From Globodera rostochiensis (Eukaryota; Nematoda; Chromadorea; Rhabditida; Heteroderidae), in NCBI GenBank assembly GCA_018350325.1, contig JAEVLN010000067.1, forward strand, positions 1 to 64,000: DNA of 64,000 nt, given 5' to 3'. Positions within the stretch are counted from its first letter, which is position 1. The number at the start of each line of letters is the position of its first letter. The position numbers and the translations under genes were made by a program. This document shows positions 1-11,715 of this stretch, in pieces. The notes beneath the pieces were generated by a model, which saw nothing but the letters and a program-made list of their open reading frames with translations, did not search any database and was not told the DNA's origin.

Positions 1-344
1 ATTGCAATTTTTATCTAATGAACAAATTAATTATCATGAACAATTGTTATAAGGAATTTTATAATTTTATCAAAGTTTTTTGTTTGTTAAAGAAAACAAA
101 ACTCTTAGTATGCTCACTTTAAAATTCAAATTTATTGCTTAATGTAAAAAGAAATATGATATAATTTCTCATCAATTTAGAGTTGTGCTAAATCTTTAGA
201 AAACCACCGGAAAGCTGACACCGAATATCAAACCACAAAAATTCGGTTAATTAATTACAAAAGGTTGAAAAATAATAAAATAAAATTGACTATGTTAATA
301 ATTTATTAAATTATATATCGACACAATTTTGGTTAGCAAAAAAA

Positions 345-530
345 TTGAAACTTATTCAGCAAGATGTTACGAAATATTTTAGGACAAACAAAAATATCTC
401 TACAAACAAGATAACATTCATTACCCAATCAAAATTCAATTTACATAGTTCGTTAGTTTTTAAAACAATAAATGCAATTACAGAAAATCAGTGGAAACCA
501 AGGGGCAAGCAGACGTTCTATTGCATTTAA
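345..530 (+). CDS. Coding-like island, unrecognised; ends in WKPRG motif
   Basis: A 61-codon open frame (first codon TTG) whose last third is GC-richer and ends NQWKPRGKQTFYCI. The end aligns with the island at 4237, where the same Trp-x-Pro-Arg-Gly start follows a TTTTCAG that looks like a 3' splice site. Flanking AT-rich sequence is also shared with 4060-4260 and, inverted, with 28250-28460. So this is one of three copies of a module. No function can be given; the upstream AT-rich part may be intron. Confidence 0.3.
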   Translation: MKLIQQDVTKYFRTNKNISTNKITFITQSKFNLHSSLVFKTINAITENQWKPRGKQTFYCI

Positions 531-1068
531 AGATCGTTTCAAAAACAAATTGGGGGATTTATACTTAATTTGACAAATTTTGGATAATCAAAAACTGCTC
601 ATAGAACAACAACTGCCTGCAGACGACCTGCGTTTCGTCACAATGATGCATACACTTATATAAATAATAAATATATAAAACAACATCAAAACATATGTGC
701 ATATATAAATTCATACAGTTTATTACTACTATGGGCACATTTTTCAAACAAAACAAAAAATAAACATATTTTTATTTGCAAAAAAGTCAAAATATAAAAT
801 TTAAATATTCCCAAATCTAAGACTCATAATATAAAAAATAACATGAATAATCTTATTTTTTACTGTAAAAATTTAAAATATAACAGTTGTTTGTGAATTG
901 CCAATTTCAAAAATTCTAATTACAATGTAATTTAACGTATAAGAAATTTATTTAAATATTATTTTAAAATAAATAGATTATGAAAAGTATAAAAGATAAT
1001 TTGCAAGAAAATATTAACAGCGATTTGAATAAAATGAGTGGAAAAAATAAATCGTTAAAAAAATACTC

Positions 1069-1270
1069 CGGCTTATAAATCTTAAGGGCTGGATTTTTTA
1101 AAACATTGATATTATAAACAAAAATATTAGACAATTATTATTACACGCTAAATTCGGATCAAATTATTTATAATAATGTAAGTAAATGTTGTTAAACATA
1201 CGCTTGGAATTGTAAACAATAAGTAGTCTTAAAATTTCAAACCCTAACTAAATGAAATACTAAGTTTAAT
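1069..1270 (+). repeat. Recent direct duplication, copy 1
   Basis: Nearly identical to 1871-2091, about 800 bp away; the second copy has a small AT-rich insertion. The high identity contrasts with the older duplications of the window. Confidence 0.85.
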
Positions 1271-1747
1271 AAGAAAACAAAAAATAAATAAAGTTACTTA
1301 ATTAACGGTTTCTTCTTAATATAAATAATAACTGCAAAAGTTTGATAAAGCAAACAAAAAACTTAAACAAAATAGAATATTCCTTAGGATTTCGATCATA
1401 AGTTTTTTACAGGATGGCGTGGTTTGAAATATAATTTATTGTTGTTAACTCCATGTTTGTTACAAACATTAAAGTACAAACTCTTTCATAAAACTCGTTT
1501 CTAAATCCAAAATATAAAAATATATTTTTTTAATTGTTATTGTGAATATAAATTCTAACTAATACCATAAATGAAAACCTTATTTAAACTTCTCATCATT
1601 GACGTAAAAATTAATACTTTAATATATATTCATAACTAAAATAACTATTAAGATGGTTATTTGTGTGGAACTAAAATAATTTGTTGTAAAATTAAATAAT
1701 GTTATATAATATATTAAGTATTTTCTTACATAAATTGTTAAAAATAA

Positions 1748-1834
1748 CAAAATTTGGCTGAAAAAAAGCAATCCAAGCCATCGGCAGATCCAATCGGGGG
1801 GACAACAATAGACGTAGTCTCGAAAAAGAAATGA
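1748..1834 (+). CDS. Coding-like island, unrecognised
   Basis: The open frame after a TAA reads QNLAEKKQSKPSADPIGGTT and then IDVVSKKK to a TGA at 1832. It is lysine-rich and hydrophilic. If the TGA is ignored, the frame stays open to 1903. There is no ATG and no homologue that I recognise. Confidence 0.3.
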   Translation, partial: QNLAEKKQSKPSADPIGGTTIDVVSKKK

Positions 1835-1870
1835 TTATTATGGCACTCTAAACGTTACAAAAACATCCTT

Positions 1871-2091
1871 CGGCTTATAAATCTTAAGGGCTGGATTTTT
1901 TAAAACATTGATATTATAAACAAAAATATTAGACAATTATTATTACACGCTAAATTCGGATCAAATTATTTAAATTTTTTAATTATCTGTATAATAATGT
2001 AAGTAAATAGTGTTAAACATACGCTTGGAATTGTAAACAATAAGTAGTCTTAAAATTTCAAACCCTAACTAAATGAAATACTAAGTTTAAT
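1871..2091 (+). repeat. Recent direct duplication, copy 2
   Basis: Second copy of 1069-1270. It overlaps the read-through part of the island at 1748. Confidence 0.85.
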
Positions 2092-2143
2092 TAAAAAACT
2101 TTGCGCCCCAATCGCTCTGTTTGGGCATTTTTTGGAGTTTTAA

Positions 2144-2371
2144 GTCTTATTTGTGTGCGTTAAAAATCCATTTGATGAATCTAAAAAAATAACAAATATA
2201 TTTTATAAAAGTACTAATATACAAAATAATTTAAATTATAATATTTATAATGCAAAAGTAAGTCTTCAAAAAATTACATTATTAAACCCTTCATGCATCA
2301 GAATGAGTCCAAGTCGAATTTCGCCCGCTCGCAAAAACACGAACTATAGGACAATTGTTAGCATAAATTAA
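2144..2371 (+). CDS. Coding-like island, unrecognised
   Basis: A 75-codon open frame with a GC-richer start (VLFVCVKNPFDESKK) and end (PSCIRMSPSRISPARK). The middle is AT-rich. An inverted relative of the first 45 bases lies at about 46935-46975 but stops after VKNPI, so frames are not kept between copies. Probably a relic or two exons joined by chance. Confidence 0.25.
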   Translation, partial: VLFVCVKNPFDESKKITNIFYKSTNIQNNLNYNIYNAKVSLQKITLLNPSCIRMSPSRISPARKNTNYRTIVSIN

Positions 2372-2387
2372 AAGCGAAACAAATTGT

Positions 2388-2510
2388 TGGGGGGGGGGGA
2401 AAGTTGGGCAATTCATTCATTCATTCATTCATTCATTCATTCATTCCTCTCTCAGAAAAAGTGTTGAGCCGTTCATTCAATTTCCTCGAATTAATTCACT
2501 GCCCAAAAAA
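2388..2510. mobile_element. Small TIR element with (ATTC)n core
   Basis: A G12 run is followed by TTGGGCA at 2404, about nine ATTC units, and TGCCCAA at 2500-2506 in inverted orientation. The size and short terminal repeats suit a non-autonomous DNA transposon. No clear target duplication. Confidence 0.45.
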
Positions 2511-2579
2511 TCAATTTTCAAACAGTTAAATTTGTTAATCGCTAATTTACACATTGATAAGTTGATTAGATCGCACAAA

Positions 2580-2770
2580 AAATATAAGTGCATTAACAAA
2601 TAAGTTGTTTAGACACCTCTACTTTATCCGAAAACCCCAAAACACACTGAAAATGGGGGCTACTTATCCCTCATGACGGTTTTTGCTGAAAAATATTCCA
2701 AGCCCTCAGTTTATTTTGGGGTCTTCTGAGGTGTCTAATCAACTTAATGCAGCAATCCTTTTTGATCACT
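2580..2770. mobile_element. Foldback element
   Basis: TAAGTTGTTTAGACACCTC near 2601 is matched by an inverted copy ending about 2749, and the outer TGCATTAA/TTAATGCA also pairs. A short unique centre separates the arms. Probably a MITE. Confidence 0.5.
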
Positions 2771-3934
2771 ATCCAAAATAGAATTTATAATTTATGGATT
2801 TTAGTTCTTTTTTTTCATAATTTGAACAATTTGCATTTGTATGGATCGAAATATAGTTTTGAAAATAATAGCATTATTATTAGTTTATTGTATAAAAAAA
2901 TATAGATTGTGATTTATTAAATTATTTTAGAACAAATTATATTAAAAGTGTTTGATCGATTAAACTTTCAAAAACAATAAGCACAAATCAAAATAAACAA
3001 CTTTAAAAGACATAAATTGTGATTTTATAAAAAAAATTAATGAATGCAATGAACAATTGCATATTTGTGTAAAATATATGACAAATCAATGCGTTTTGCG
3101 TTGAATTAAATGATTGATTATTAAAAATAACATTATTTGTCCTAAAAGTATAATGTTAAATGGAAATTTACTCAAACCTGATCGTAAACCTGCAATTATT
3201 GTTTTATTGACATTTGTGTTTGCCATGGTATATTTTGAATCGGGTAGACCAAGTAAACTATGTTGGTGATCTAAAGCACTCCTGTACCAAAATTCACATA
3301 AAATAAATGATTTTTGCAAATTTACAAAAAATATGATTAATAATTAAATATAATATGTTAACTAATATTTTACTTCTTTATAAGGTGACATTTATAATAT
3401 TAAATTATAAAAAAAACATGTATTATACAAATATTGAAATGTAAATTTGAATTAAAATAAACATAAAATAGCTATTAATTTTTTGTCACCAATAACATCT
3501 GAACAAATTTAATTTATAAGCAAATGTTAATTAAAAATTAATTAAGCCAGGCTGATATGTAATATTGCGTACAAATTTTAATAAAAGATACTTTGTGATT
3601 TAATGATGTCGTCAGTGGTCATTTGATGCAAATGAAGATAGAAACAGACTTAAATAAATAAAAAATAATAATTCAACTATATTGGATGTTTTTTAGTTTT
3701 TTTAATATTGATTAAACGGTTAAAAATTGGTCTGATAAATATCATTAAGCGATTGGACGCACGAAAATGAGGATTTAATCAAATCAAACGAAATATGTAT
3801 TCGTGGATATTATAGAAAACCTTTGTATTTAATTAAAACTAAAATATAATTATTTTAAATACAAATCTTTAATTTTAAATAATTATTAAAAGATTAATTT
3901 GATTCTGGAAAGCGACAGGGATGCAATATTAATT

Positions 3935-4380
3935 GATTCAGCCAAAATTTATAAACTGTTTAGCATAAGCAGATGAATCTTTGTGAATATTATAAATAAA
4001 ATCATTTAAAACTTATTTATAAATTTAAAAAAATACTCAAAAATCATTTGCTAATTAAAATAAAATAAAATAAAACTGCTATCTTAATAAATTAAAATTA
4101 TATATCGACAACACAATTTTTCAAGGCAAAAAATAAATAAAACTTATTCAGCAAAACAAATAACTTAAGCTATATAAAGCAAAGTCATCACTTGCCAACA
4201 TAATCACTTACAAATGCTGTTTACATATATTTTCAGTGGCAACCAAGAGGGGTTCAACCTTTTTGCACTTAAATATTTTGTTCGATTTTATTAATTACTT
4301 TTAATTAAATACCTAATAACAATAACAATAAATTTTCGACGGCGAGCCCATTAGCCGTAACGGGACTTAGAAAAAAGGAA
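3935..4380 (+). repeat. Module inverted at 28140-28620
   Basis: Shares AT-rich DNA, TATATCGACA(ACA)CAATTTT and the GACGGCGAGCCCATTAG core with the inverse of 28140-28620. 265-530 is a third, diverged copy in direct orientation. Confidence 0.8.
4237..4272 (+). CDS. Micro-island WQPRG with splice-acceptor-like edge
   Basis: Twelve codons, WQPRGVQPFCT then TAA, directly after ATATATTTTCAG. The first bases match the end of the open frame at 345-530. The pyrimidine-rich AG suggests an exon start. No downstream donor is evident. Confidence 0.3.
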   Translation, partial: WQPRGVQPFCT

Positions 4381-4414
4381 TTTCCATAAAATGTATTTTT
4401 GCAAACTAAAAATA

Positions 4415-4604
4415 CTATTTAGCAAGGCTGGGCAAAATCGGAAATAAAATCCGAATTCCGAAATTCCGGGGATTCCAAAATTCCGAAAGGATTTAAATCC
4501 GAATTCACAAAAATCCCGAAATTTTTCCGAAATCCAAAATTTTTTCAAGGAAAACATTTGCACTATCGTTTCGATTCGAAATTTTGCCCAGCCCTGCTAT
4601 TTAT
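4415..4604. mobile_element. hAT-like MITE with 8-bp target duplication
   Basis: The element spans 4423-4596. Its ends are CAAGGCTGGGCAAAAT and the inverse ATTTTGCCCAGCCCTG. Flanking 8-mers CTATTTAG and CTATTTAT differ by one base. The inside is made of TTCCGAAA-type words, as expected for reiterated subterminal transposase sites of hAT elements. No transposase. Confidence 0.75.
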
Positions 4605-5559
4605 CTATATAAAATAGTTTAATTGTAAAAAATATTAATAATGAAAAATCAAGATTTCTAAAAATAACAATTTATCTTAAACGGTTTAGATAATTTTATT
4701 TTTGAAATAAATACATGTAAGGCAACTTTTACTATTTTACAAAGGAAGAGCCACAGATTGTGCACCGAACTTCCCAATCTTACCGATATTTGCATAAAGT
4801 ATATATTATATTATAACGCATTGAGACAATTATAAAATACGTAAATTATTATAACCCAAAGTTAAAATTTTTTAAGTGAAACTTTACAGATATTTAATAA
4901 AGGCGAAGTATTAAAAAAATAAGTACAGCATTTTCTGGACACAAATAAAATTACTAAATTATAACTAACTAAATAATATATTGAAATTAGGTTGATATTA
5001 AAAACTATTAAAGAATGGACACCATTACATTTCTTAAATTAATCCATAAAAAACGTCTACGGCCAATCGGAATTGTATTTCGAAGGAATAAAAATAATTA
5101 CCTGACAAACAAAAAATTTTTTTAAAGATTTAAATTCAAATCACATTAATTGGTAATTAAATAAGAAATTGGCAAGTCGCGCAACCAATGTCAACGAGTG
5201 ATCAAATGTCCACCACTGCATGATTGATACAGGATCGCAGACAACAAGAATTATTAATAAAAAAAATAAATGCACACGTTGTTTTAAATTTATAAGAAAC
5301 TCTTAATAAAATAAAATATATGCAAGAACAATAAATGGAAAGAAATAACTAACAATAATACTATAAAAAACAAATAAAATAAAATAATTAGAAAACAACA
5401 ATCGGCATCACACTGCCGTTAAAATGCTTATTTTGCATCAAAAAATGACTTTGAAACGTTTTTTTGTTAGATATCGAGCCTTGCCAAAAAAAATTTCTTA
5501 TAAATAATGAAAAATTATATTACATGTAAATTTAAAATTCGAAATTAATAACGATTACC

Positions 5560-5790
5560 TTAACTATAATTAACAAGCTCGACAACAGCAACGTATCGAC
5601 CAACAGCGGAGACACTCTATGGATGGTAGCAACATAAGCTGACATAAAATAATTGATTATAATTTTCAAGCAAAAAAAAATTATTCGTTACCAAATAACC
5701 TAATTATTTACAAATCTAAAAGTTTCAAAAAAAATTAATGCCAACACTAATATAAGTTTAGCCTACAATAATATTAAAATAAATACAAAA
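5560..5790 (+). repeat. Diverged direct duplication with 59180-59400
   Basis: Shares an AT-rich frame around a GC-rich CAACAG/CGACC core. The core shows three small indels that together sum to 3 bp. Both copies lie in A-rich blocks in the same orientation. Confidence 0.65.
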
Positions 5791-6724
5791 TGTAACAAAC
5801 TAATTATAAATTTGTAACGATTATTTTTATTAATTTTAAAATTAATTCCAATTATATCAATAGTTGCAAGTATAATTTAAAAAAGCGGATTTTGAAGATT
5901 ATGAACCTAAAACATAAGGAGGCCATTGTAATTAATTCAATAAATTTAAAAGTTAAACAAGTAAATTTATTATGTTTAATAAAAAAAACAATAGAATAAA
6001 TAATTGTTTTACATAAAGTTACGTTCAAACAAATTAAAATTTAATGTTTTTTTAAGTAAAAATATCATCATTATTAATTAATGAATTCATAATCGCATTC
6101 ATTCATACATACACTCCTTTAGAAATGGTAACGGTAGGACAGGCCGACTCATGGTCAGTGTAATATGAAAATTATTGACTCACAAGTTTGATAGATAAAC
6201 TACGTAAAATTTATTATTTAAAATTAATTTATCTATAGTTTGAAATGACTAAAAAAAGATCAAATATCAAACCTACAAATTTTCAAATTCATTAAAAAAA
6301 TCGGGTATCAAAACTTAGTTGGCATCCTAAATAAAATATAAAATATAATCAAAACTGTGTTTGCTTGAAACATGAAGAATAAGCAACATGATAAAATTAT
6401 ATATTAAAAAAGTAATATTAAAGTGTATTCTAAACCAAATGTCTTAATATTTTAAACATTTTGGTGAGATTTGTTAAATTTAACTTAATAAAAAAAATTA
6501 TATACATAAAAGTGTTTTCAATCTTTTTATTATAAACATATTTAACGATACACAATAACAAAAATTTCAAAGCATTTTTTATAAAAGCTACGTAAATTAA
6601 AAGAATTGTAAGCACTTACGCAAATAATTGTCGGAAAACGTATTAGTTTAAAACATTCATTTTTTAATGAATTTCTTGATTAATATACAAAAAACTAGAG
6701 TTTATTTAAATTATAACTTTAAAA

Positions 6725-6910
6725 TTGCAAAGCCTTTTAAAGGAAGTCTCCTATGAGCAGCAGCAGCAAAATCAACAGAAAATCAACGTTTTGCTGGAGC
6801 AGCACGTGCACAATCGGTGGCAAATGCTTTCATTGTGTATCAAATTGATCAATGCGTCAACCCAAAAAACGCTGGATCACAAAACGGCACAAATTGATAT
6901 TGAATATTAA
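6725..6910 (+). CDS. Coding-like island with a Gln run
   Basis: A 61-codon open frame, GC-rich from 6737 to 6900, containing EQQQQNQQKINVLLEQHVHN followed by RWQMLSLCIKLINAS. The Gln run uses both CAG and CAA. The LLEQHV and LSLCIKLI segments could be amphipathic. First codon is TTG, so the true boundaries are unknown. It is one of the most protein-like islands in block 1, but I cannot name a family. Confidence 0.4.
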   Translation: MQSLLKEVSYEQQQQNQQKINVLLEQHVHNRWQMLSLCIKLINASTQKTLDHKTAQIDIEY

Positions 6911-7054
6911 ATACTTGTCTAACCAAAAAATATAAAAACAAATAGATTACTTTTTTATGCATGAATAAAAAAAAGTCTACATCCATTGTTTTGTTAATCT
7001 TAAAACGAACATCTGCACAAACATCTGTTTCAGTTATACTTAAACCGATTATAA

Positions 7055-7177
7055 GTGGTAAATGGTAAATACTATTTATTTACGCCTTCTAAATATGAGG
7101 CGAAAGCGAAAACAAAACGAATAGTTCTAATTGAGGAGCCAGGGGGAACCCAAGTCCGTACTTCATTCGGCCCATGA
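7055..7177 (+). CDS. Coding-like island, unrecognised
   Basis: The frame is open after TAA, with KAKTKRIVLIEEPGGTQVRT followed by SFGP and TGA. If TGA is read through, the frame continues to 7261 with two Trp-type TGA codons. GC content is far above the flanks. No ATG. Confidence 0.3.
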   Translation: MVNGKYYLFTPSKYEAKAKTKRIVLIEEPGGTQVRTSFGP

Positions 7178-7712
7178 ACGCAAATATGGTATTCCAATCG
7201 GTGATTTGACAACAATCTAACATCTTATCAAATAATTACTAACCTCGTGCACCCTAATTAAACCATATTCACAAATTAATAAAAACAGGTTTTTATAAAT
7301 TCCAAGATATAAATATAATGCAAAACATGCTAAAAATTATTTATCTAATTTGTATTTACATTATAATAATTTACTAAATAAAAAAACAAAATTCCAACAA
7401 TGTAAACTTTTTGAGGCAGCATGTATAGAAGATATTAGACAAAATGGACTTTAACAAAATCTTAGATGGCCACTACATATTTACTCATAAAATGCTTAGT
7501 AATTAAAAAAATAAATCTAAAAAGCCATTTAGAAAATACTACATTAAACGGAGCATTACACGAAGCGTTGAAACGAGAAGACTGGAAAAGGAAAAGCTTT
7601 CAAAAAAGCTAACCTTTTCTGGCACCGAATAATTTGTAAATTTAGTAAAGTTACGGTCGCTACAAATAATAAAAAAGGCTATGTGGCTGTCTGCGCACGC
7701 AATATATTCTTA

Positions 7713-7735
7713 TTTATTATATATATATATATTAA
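7713..7735. repeat. (TA)n microsatellite
   Basis: ATTATATATATATATATTA; short and ordinary in AT-rich DNA. Confidence 0.7.
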
Positions 7736-8559
7736 ACTTTTATTAATTACAAAATCATAAATTTTTATTTGCCGAAACTAAACACGGCATTGGATCGATA
7801 AAAACATATTTATAAGAAAATGATTTTAGAGCATTAACTAAAAATTTAAAAAATTTTCAAAAATGCACTACTAAAAAAGAATGTTAAAGGCATAAAACTA
7901 TGCTTTACAAAAAACAAAAAAAATTGTAATAAAATCAATATTTTGCGACTAATAAAAATACACATTAAATTTTTTAAACAATATTAGCATCAAACGATTA
8001 TAATGTTATTTACTATTAATATTCTAAAATTGAAGAAAAAATCTAAAATATCATCTTATAAATAGTTGCATTCATATACAAAGCTAATAAGCATGAATAA
8101 TTTTATTCATGATTTTAAAAACTGGAAATTAACTATCAATTTATTTTAAAAAAATTAATTAAGTAAAATATATTAAATATATATCATTCAAAAAATAATT
8201 TATTTGTTCTAATATCATTATGCTATAAAAACTTGTTACGACAAAACGAACTTTGTAAAACATACAAATTTATACTGAAACACCAGACTAGGATAATATC
8301 CAAGCGAACGCAGAAAGAACAAACATAGATATCTTCAATCTAACTATGGATTTGAAAAATAAAAACAATAATTATGCAAGACGCGGTATATAGAAAATGT
8401 ATAAAGAAGTACTTTTGGAACAATTATAAAATTAATAAAGTCACTAATTAAATAAATAAAAATAAATTTATTTAAATAAAAATGATTAAAATGTTTAAAT
8501 AGAAATCACAAAATACAATTTGCACAAGAAATTTAAGAAAAAAGAAATCATATCTTTGA

Positions 8560-8670
8560 GACAAAAAAACTCGTAATACAATGCATCACGGCGTTCGGAA
8601 TCAATTGTGCCAAGGTGTTTTTGCCCACTGGGGGTTGAGGGATATAAGTAATTCACTACAAATATATTAA
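8560..8670 (+). CDS. Coding-like island, unrecognised
   Basis: A frame with internal ATG at 8581 reads MHHGVRNQLCQGVFAHWGLR then DISNSLQIY to TAA. The reverse strand is also open over 62 codons (8495-8683), so strand is chosen only because block 1 islands tend to read on +. Confidence 0.25.
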   Translation, partial: DKKTRNTMHHGVRNQLCQGVFAHWGLRDISNSLQIY

Positions 8671-9243
8671 TTTTTCGTATCAAATAAAAAATGTATTTTA
8701 AGTTATCTTTTATTTAATTATTTGCCTATACAAAGTTACATCGATTAAAGTAACAAATAAAAGGTGTTAATAATTTACGATAAATATAAAACAAAGCATT
8801 TTGTCTTTCCCACCAATAAACATAATTATTCATCTGATAGAACCAGCCTAAATTCTAAGAGCATTTATTGAACCATTAAAAACTTACTAAACGACTGCGA
8901 GCAGCCTGCATGTTATCAAATACAATAATAAATCTTTAATATTAATATCGATTCTATTATAAAAAATCATGAGAATTTTAAGAAATTTTATATTTTTAAA
9001 ATTTAATTGCCCATTAATAATTAAATAAAAAACGTTTAAAAAAATTAAAATAAAGCAAATAAATTCAAATTTTTTAAAAATAAAAAGGTATAAACAACCA
9101 ACACACAAAAATATGTCTACTTGTAGTCGCTTAATGAGTTCAGAATCGAAATGAATCTAAATGAAAATTTTATTTAAAAAGCTAAAACAAAACAACCTTA
9201 AGGATTAATTTAATTAAACTTTTCTTAAAGAAATCTTATTAAT

Positions 9244-10283
9244 TGAACATAAACGCACCCCATCTAAAAATTGTTTTAGATTAATTTTTTGAACATTTTA
9301 TTTTTGGAAGAAAAAGTGTGCTAAAAAGAGAGAGTCAGACGTCGAGAGCAATTTGAACATCAATGCACCCTATCTAAAAATTGTTTTAGTTTAATTTCTT
9401 AAACCTTTTAATTTTTGAAGAAATAGTTTTCTAAAAAAAGAGAGTCAGGCGGCGAGAGCAATTTGAAATCAACGCACCCCATCTAAAAATTTGTTTGTTT
9501 ACTTTTTTAAACATTTTATTTTTTGAAGAAATAGTGTGCTAAAAAGAGAGAGTAAGACGCTTAGAGTAATTGGTCATCAACGCACCCCATCTAATAATTT
9601 TTTAGCTACTTTTTTGAACATTTTATTTTTTGAAGAAATAGTGTGCTAAAAAGATTGCGTCAGGCGGCGAGAGTAATTTGAACATCAACGCACCCCATCT
9701 AAAAATTTGTTTGTTACTTTTTTGAACATTTTTTTTTAATGAAATAGTCTGCTAAAAAGAGAGAGTCAGACGACGAGAGTAATTTGAACATCAACGCACC
9801 CCATCTAAAAATTGTTTTGTTACTTTCTTGAACATTTTATTTTTTGAAGAAATAGTGTGCTAAAAAGAGAGAGTCAGACGACGAGATTAATTTGAACATC
9901 AACGCACCCCATCTAATAATTTTTTAGCTACTTTTTTGAACATTTTATTTTTTGAAGAAATAGTGTGCTAAAAAGATTGCGTCAGGCGGCGAGAGTAATT
10001 TGAACATCAACGCACCCCATCTAAAAATTTGTTTGTTACTTTTTTGAACATTTTTTTTTAATGAAATAGTCTGCTAAAAAGAGAGAGTCAGACGACGAGA
10101 GTAATTTGAACATCAACGCACCCCATCTAAAAATTGTTTTGTTACTTTCTTGAACATTTTATTTTTTGAAGAAATAGTGTGCTAAAAAGAGAGAGTCAGA
10201 CGACGAGATTAATTTGAACATCAACGCACCCCATCTAAAAATTGTTTTGTTACTTTCTTGAACATTTTATTTTTTGAAGAAAT
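9244..10283 (+). repeat. 108-bp minisatellite array 1
   Basis: About 9.5 units with starts near 9251, 9361, 9470, 9578, 9686, 9792, 9900, 10008, 10114 and 10222. Each unit has CAACGCACCCCATCTAA, a T-rich part and AAAAAGAGAGAGTCAGACG. Units 9578-9899 and 9900-10221 form two nearly identical three-unit blocks of 322 bp, a higher-order repeat. Confidence 0.92.
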
Positions 10284-10284
10284 T

Positions 10285-10435
10285 TTCCCAGATTCCGGAT
10301 TTCCTGTCATTTTTTTGGCATCAGGTTACATCCCTGACAGAGACATGCCAAAATGGGTACAGATTAATACATCAAATTAAATTCGAGAATTGGAGTCATT
10401 TCACACTGGTACCTGAAAATCAAAGGCGTAATTAA
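10285..10435 (+). pseudogene. Coding-like island broken by a frame change
   Basis: Immediately after the minisatellite, one frame reads FPDSGFPVIFLASGYIPDRD then MPKWVQINTSN to TAA at 10378. The next frame (10382-10435) continues FENWSHFTLVPENQRRN. Two adjacent protein-like segments in different frames suggest an old exon with a frameshift, or two exons. No family recognised. Confidence 0.3.
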
Positions 10436-10499
10436 TAATCAGAACTAAAATTCACTTTATATTTAAAAAATAAAATCCAACTTAAAACATTAAAAACCC

Positions 10500-10735
10500 A
10501 TTCTAGAACAAAATGATTTTGTTCGAATTAATTTGATTGTCGTCAGCGAATCGACATTTTAAAACGAACAAAGCTAAAAAACTGAAAATGTTAACTTTAC
10601 ATTACTTTATTTAAAAATCTTTATTACATTATTTAATATTGTTAAAGAAATATTTTAACTAATTTTAATAATTAATAAATTGATAGTTTTGAAAACTCAG
10701 ATCTCAATTTATAAAAATAATGAAAAGATTTTTTA
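10500..10735 (+). repeat. Module shared with 55520-56060 (empty site)
   Basis: Matches 55520-55640 plus 56008-56060. The interrupted copy contains a TGCCTATT-word element that is absent here. 32320-32400 is a partial inverted copy. Confidence 0.75.
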
Positions 10736-10888
10736 TATATCTTTTCTATTCCTAAAGGATTAGAAAATTATAATAAAAATATTAAAAAATTAAAAACTTC
10801 ATTCCAATAAATGTTTAATTGACACGTTCATTTTAGAATTTTATATGCAGTAATACATAGACTTAAACTACGTAACAAACATTTCTAA

Positions 10889-10993
10889 AACCTAATATTT
10901 ATAAATGGAAAAGTTCAACAAAAAGATCTCAGTCCCGACTGGTTAAAAGCTTCGGCGCAAGGTGTTCATCATAGCCGCAAGGTCCGCCATTGA
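10889..10993 (+). CDS. Coding-like island, unrecognised
   Basis: 34 codons open between TAA and TGA. The GC-rich part reads DLSPDWLKASAQGVHHSRKV. It is hydrophilic with no signal peptide or membrane segment. There is a donor-like AAG/GTCCGC in the last third. Function unknown. Confidence 0.3.
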   Translation, partial: NLIFINGKVQQKDLSPDWLKASAQGVHHSRKVRH

Positions 10994-11580
10994 AAAAAGG
11001 GTGCATGTTCATGATTAAATAATAAATATCTAAAAGTAAACAAAATAGAACGTTAAGAAAAATCGTAAACCTTGTACCAATTAATAGATCAAAATGCTCA
11101 CTATAAAAAATTTAATCAATAATTTAACAACTTAACAATAACAAAGACTTTCATTTAAATCCCCTTTCCAAATAGAACATTAGTACAAGTCGTCAACAAT
11201 GATACCTATAAGTAAACCATAACGAAAAAAAGTTATAAAAAGAAAGTTATCATTCTGAAAATAATTTTAATTCAAAAAACAATTACAATTAAATGATCAT
11301 TTGCCAATCTTTTTAAAACAATGGCTATGAGGGTTACACTTTGTCAACAAAAAATGTCGTCTACGATCTTGCAAATGAGTTATAATTTTCTTAATGAGTT
11401 TTGAAATTACCAAACAAATAATAAATTTGTAAAAGCAAACTTTAAGTATCTTTATACGCTTGATATTTTGAACAAAATAAATTAACAGCAAATTTTTAAA
11501 TACGTCAGCGGTCTAAGAAATAAAATTGAGATTTGTTTGCTTCAAATTAGAATTTAAATAAAAATAGTAATATTTTTTAA

Positions 11581-11715
11581 TTCTTCCGCATCTGTAAATG
11601 CAGCGGCAGCCAACGGAGTAAAAAACAGAGCCGGCATGCCCTCGGTTATCTGCCAGAGGCTTTTCGTGCTGATTATTATAAGTGGCTGAAGACAGTACAA
11701 GGGATTCAAAATTGA
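11581..11715 (+). CDS. GC-rich island open in several frames
   Basis: 11581-11775 is one of the most GC-rich patches of block 1. The + frame from 11581 reads through YLPEAFRADYYKWLKTVQGI to TGA. Another + frame and the reverse strand (11513-11749, with PPFINFESLVLSSATYNNQH) are open as well. I prefer + because of the local skew. This shows how weak open frames are as evidence here. Confidence 0.25.
   Translation, partial: FFRICKCSGSQRSKKQSRHALGYLPEAFRADYYKWLKTVQGIQN

Noticed and set aside
9244..10283. CRISPR-like array
   Set aside because: Units repeat along their whole length with no unique spacers, so it is a tandem minisatellite.
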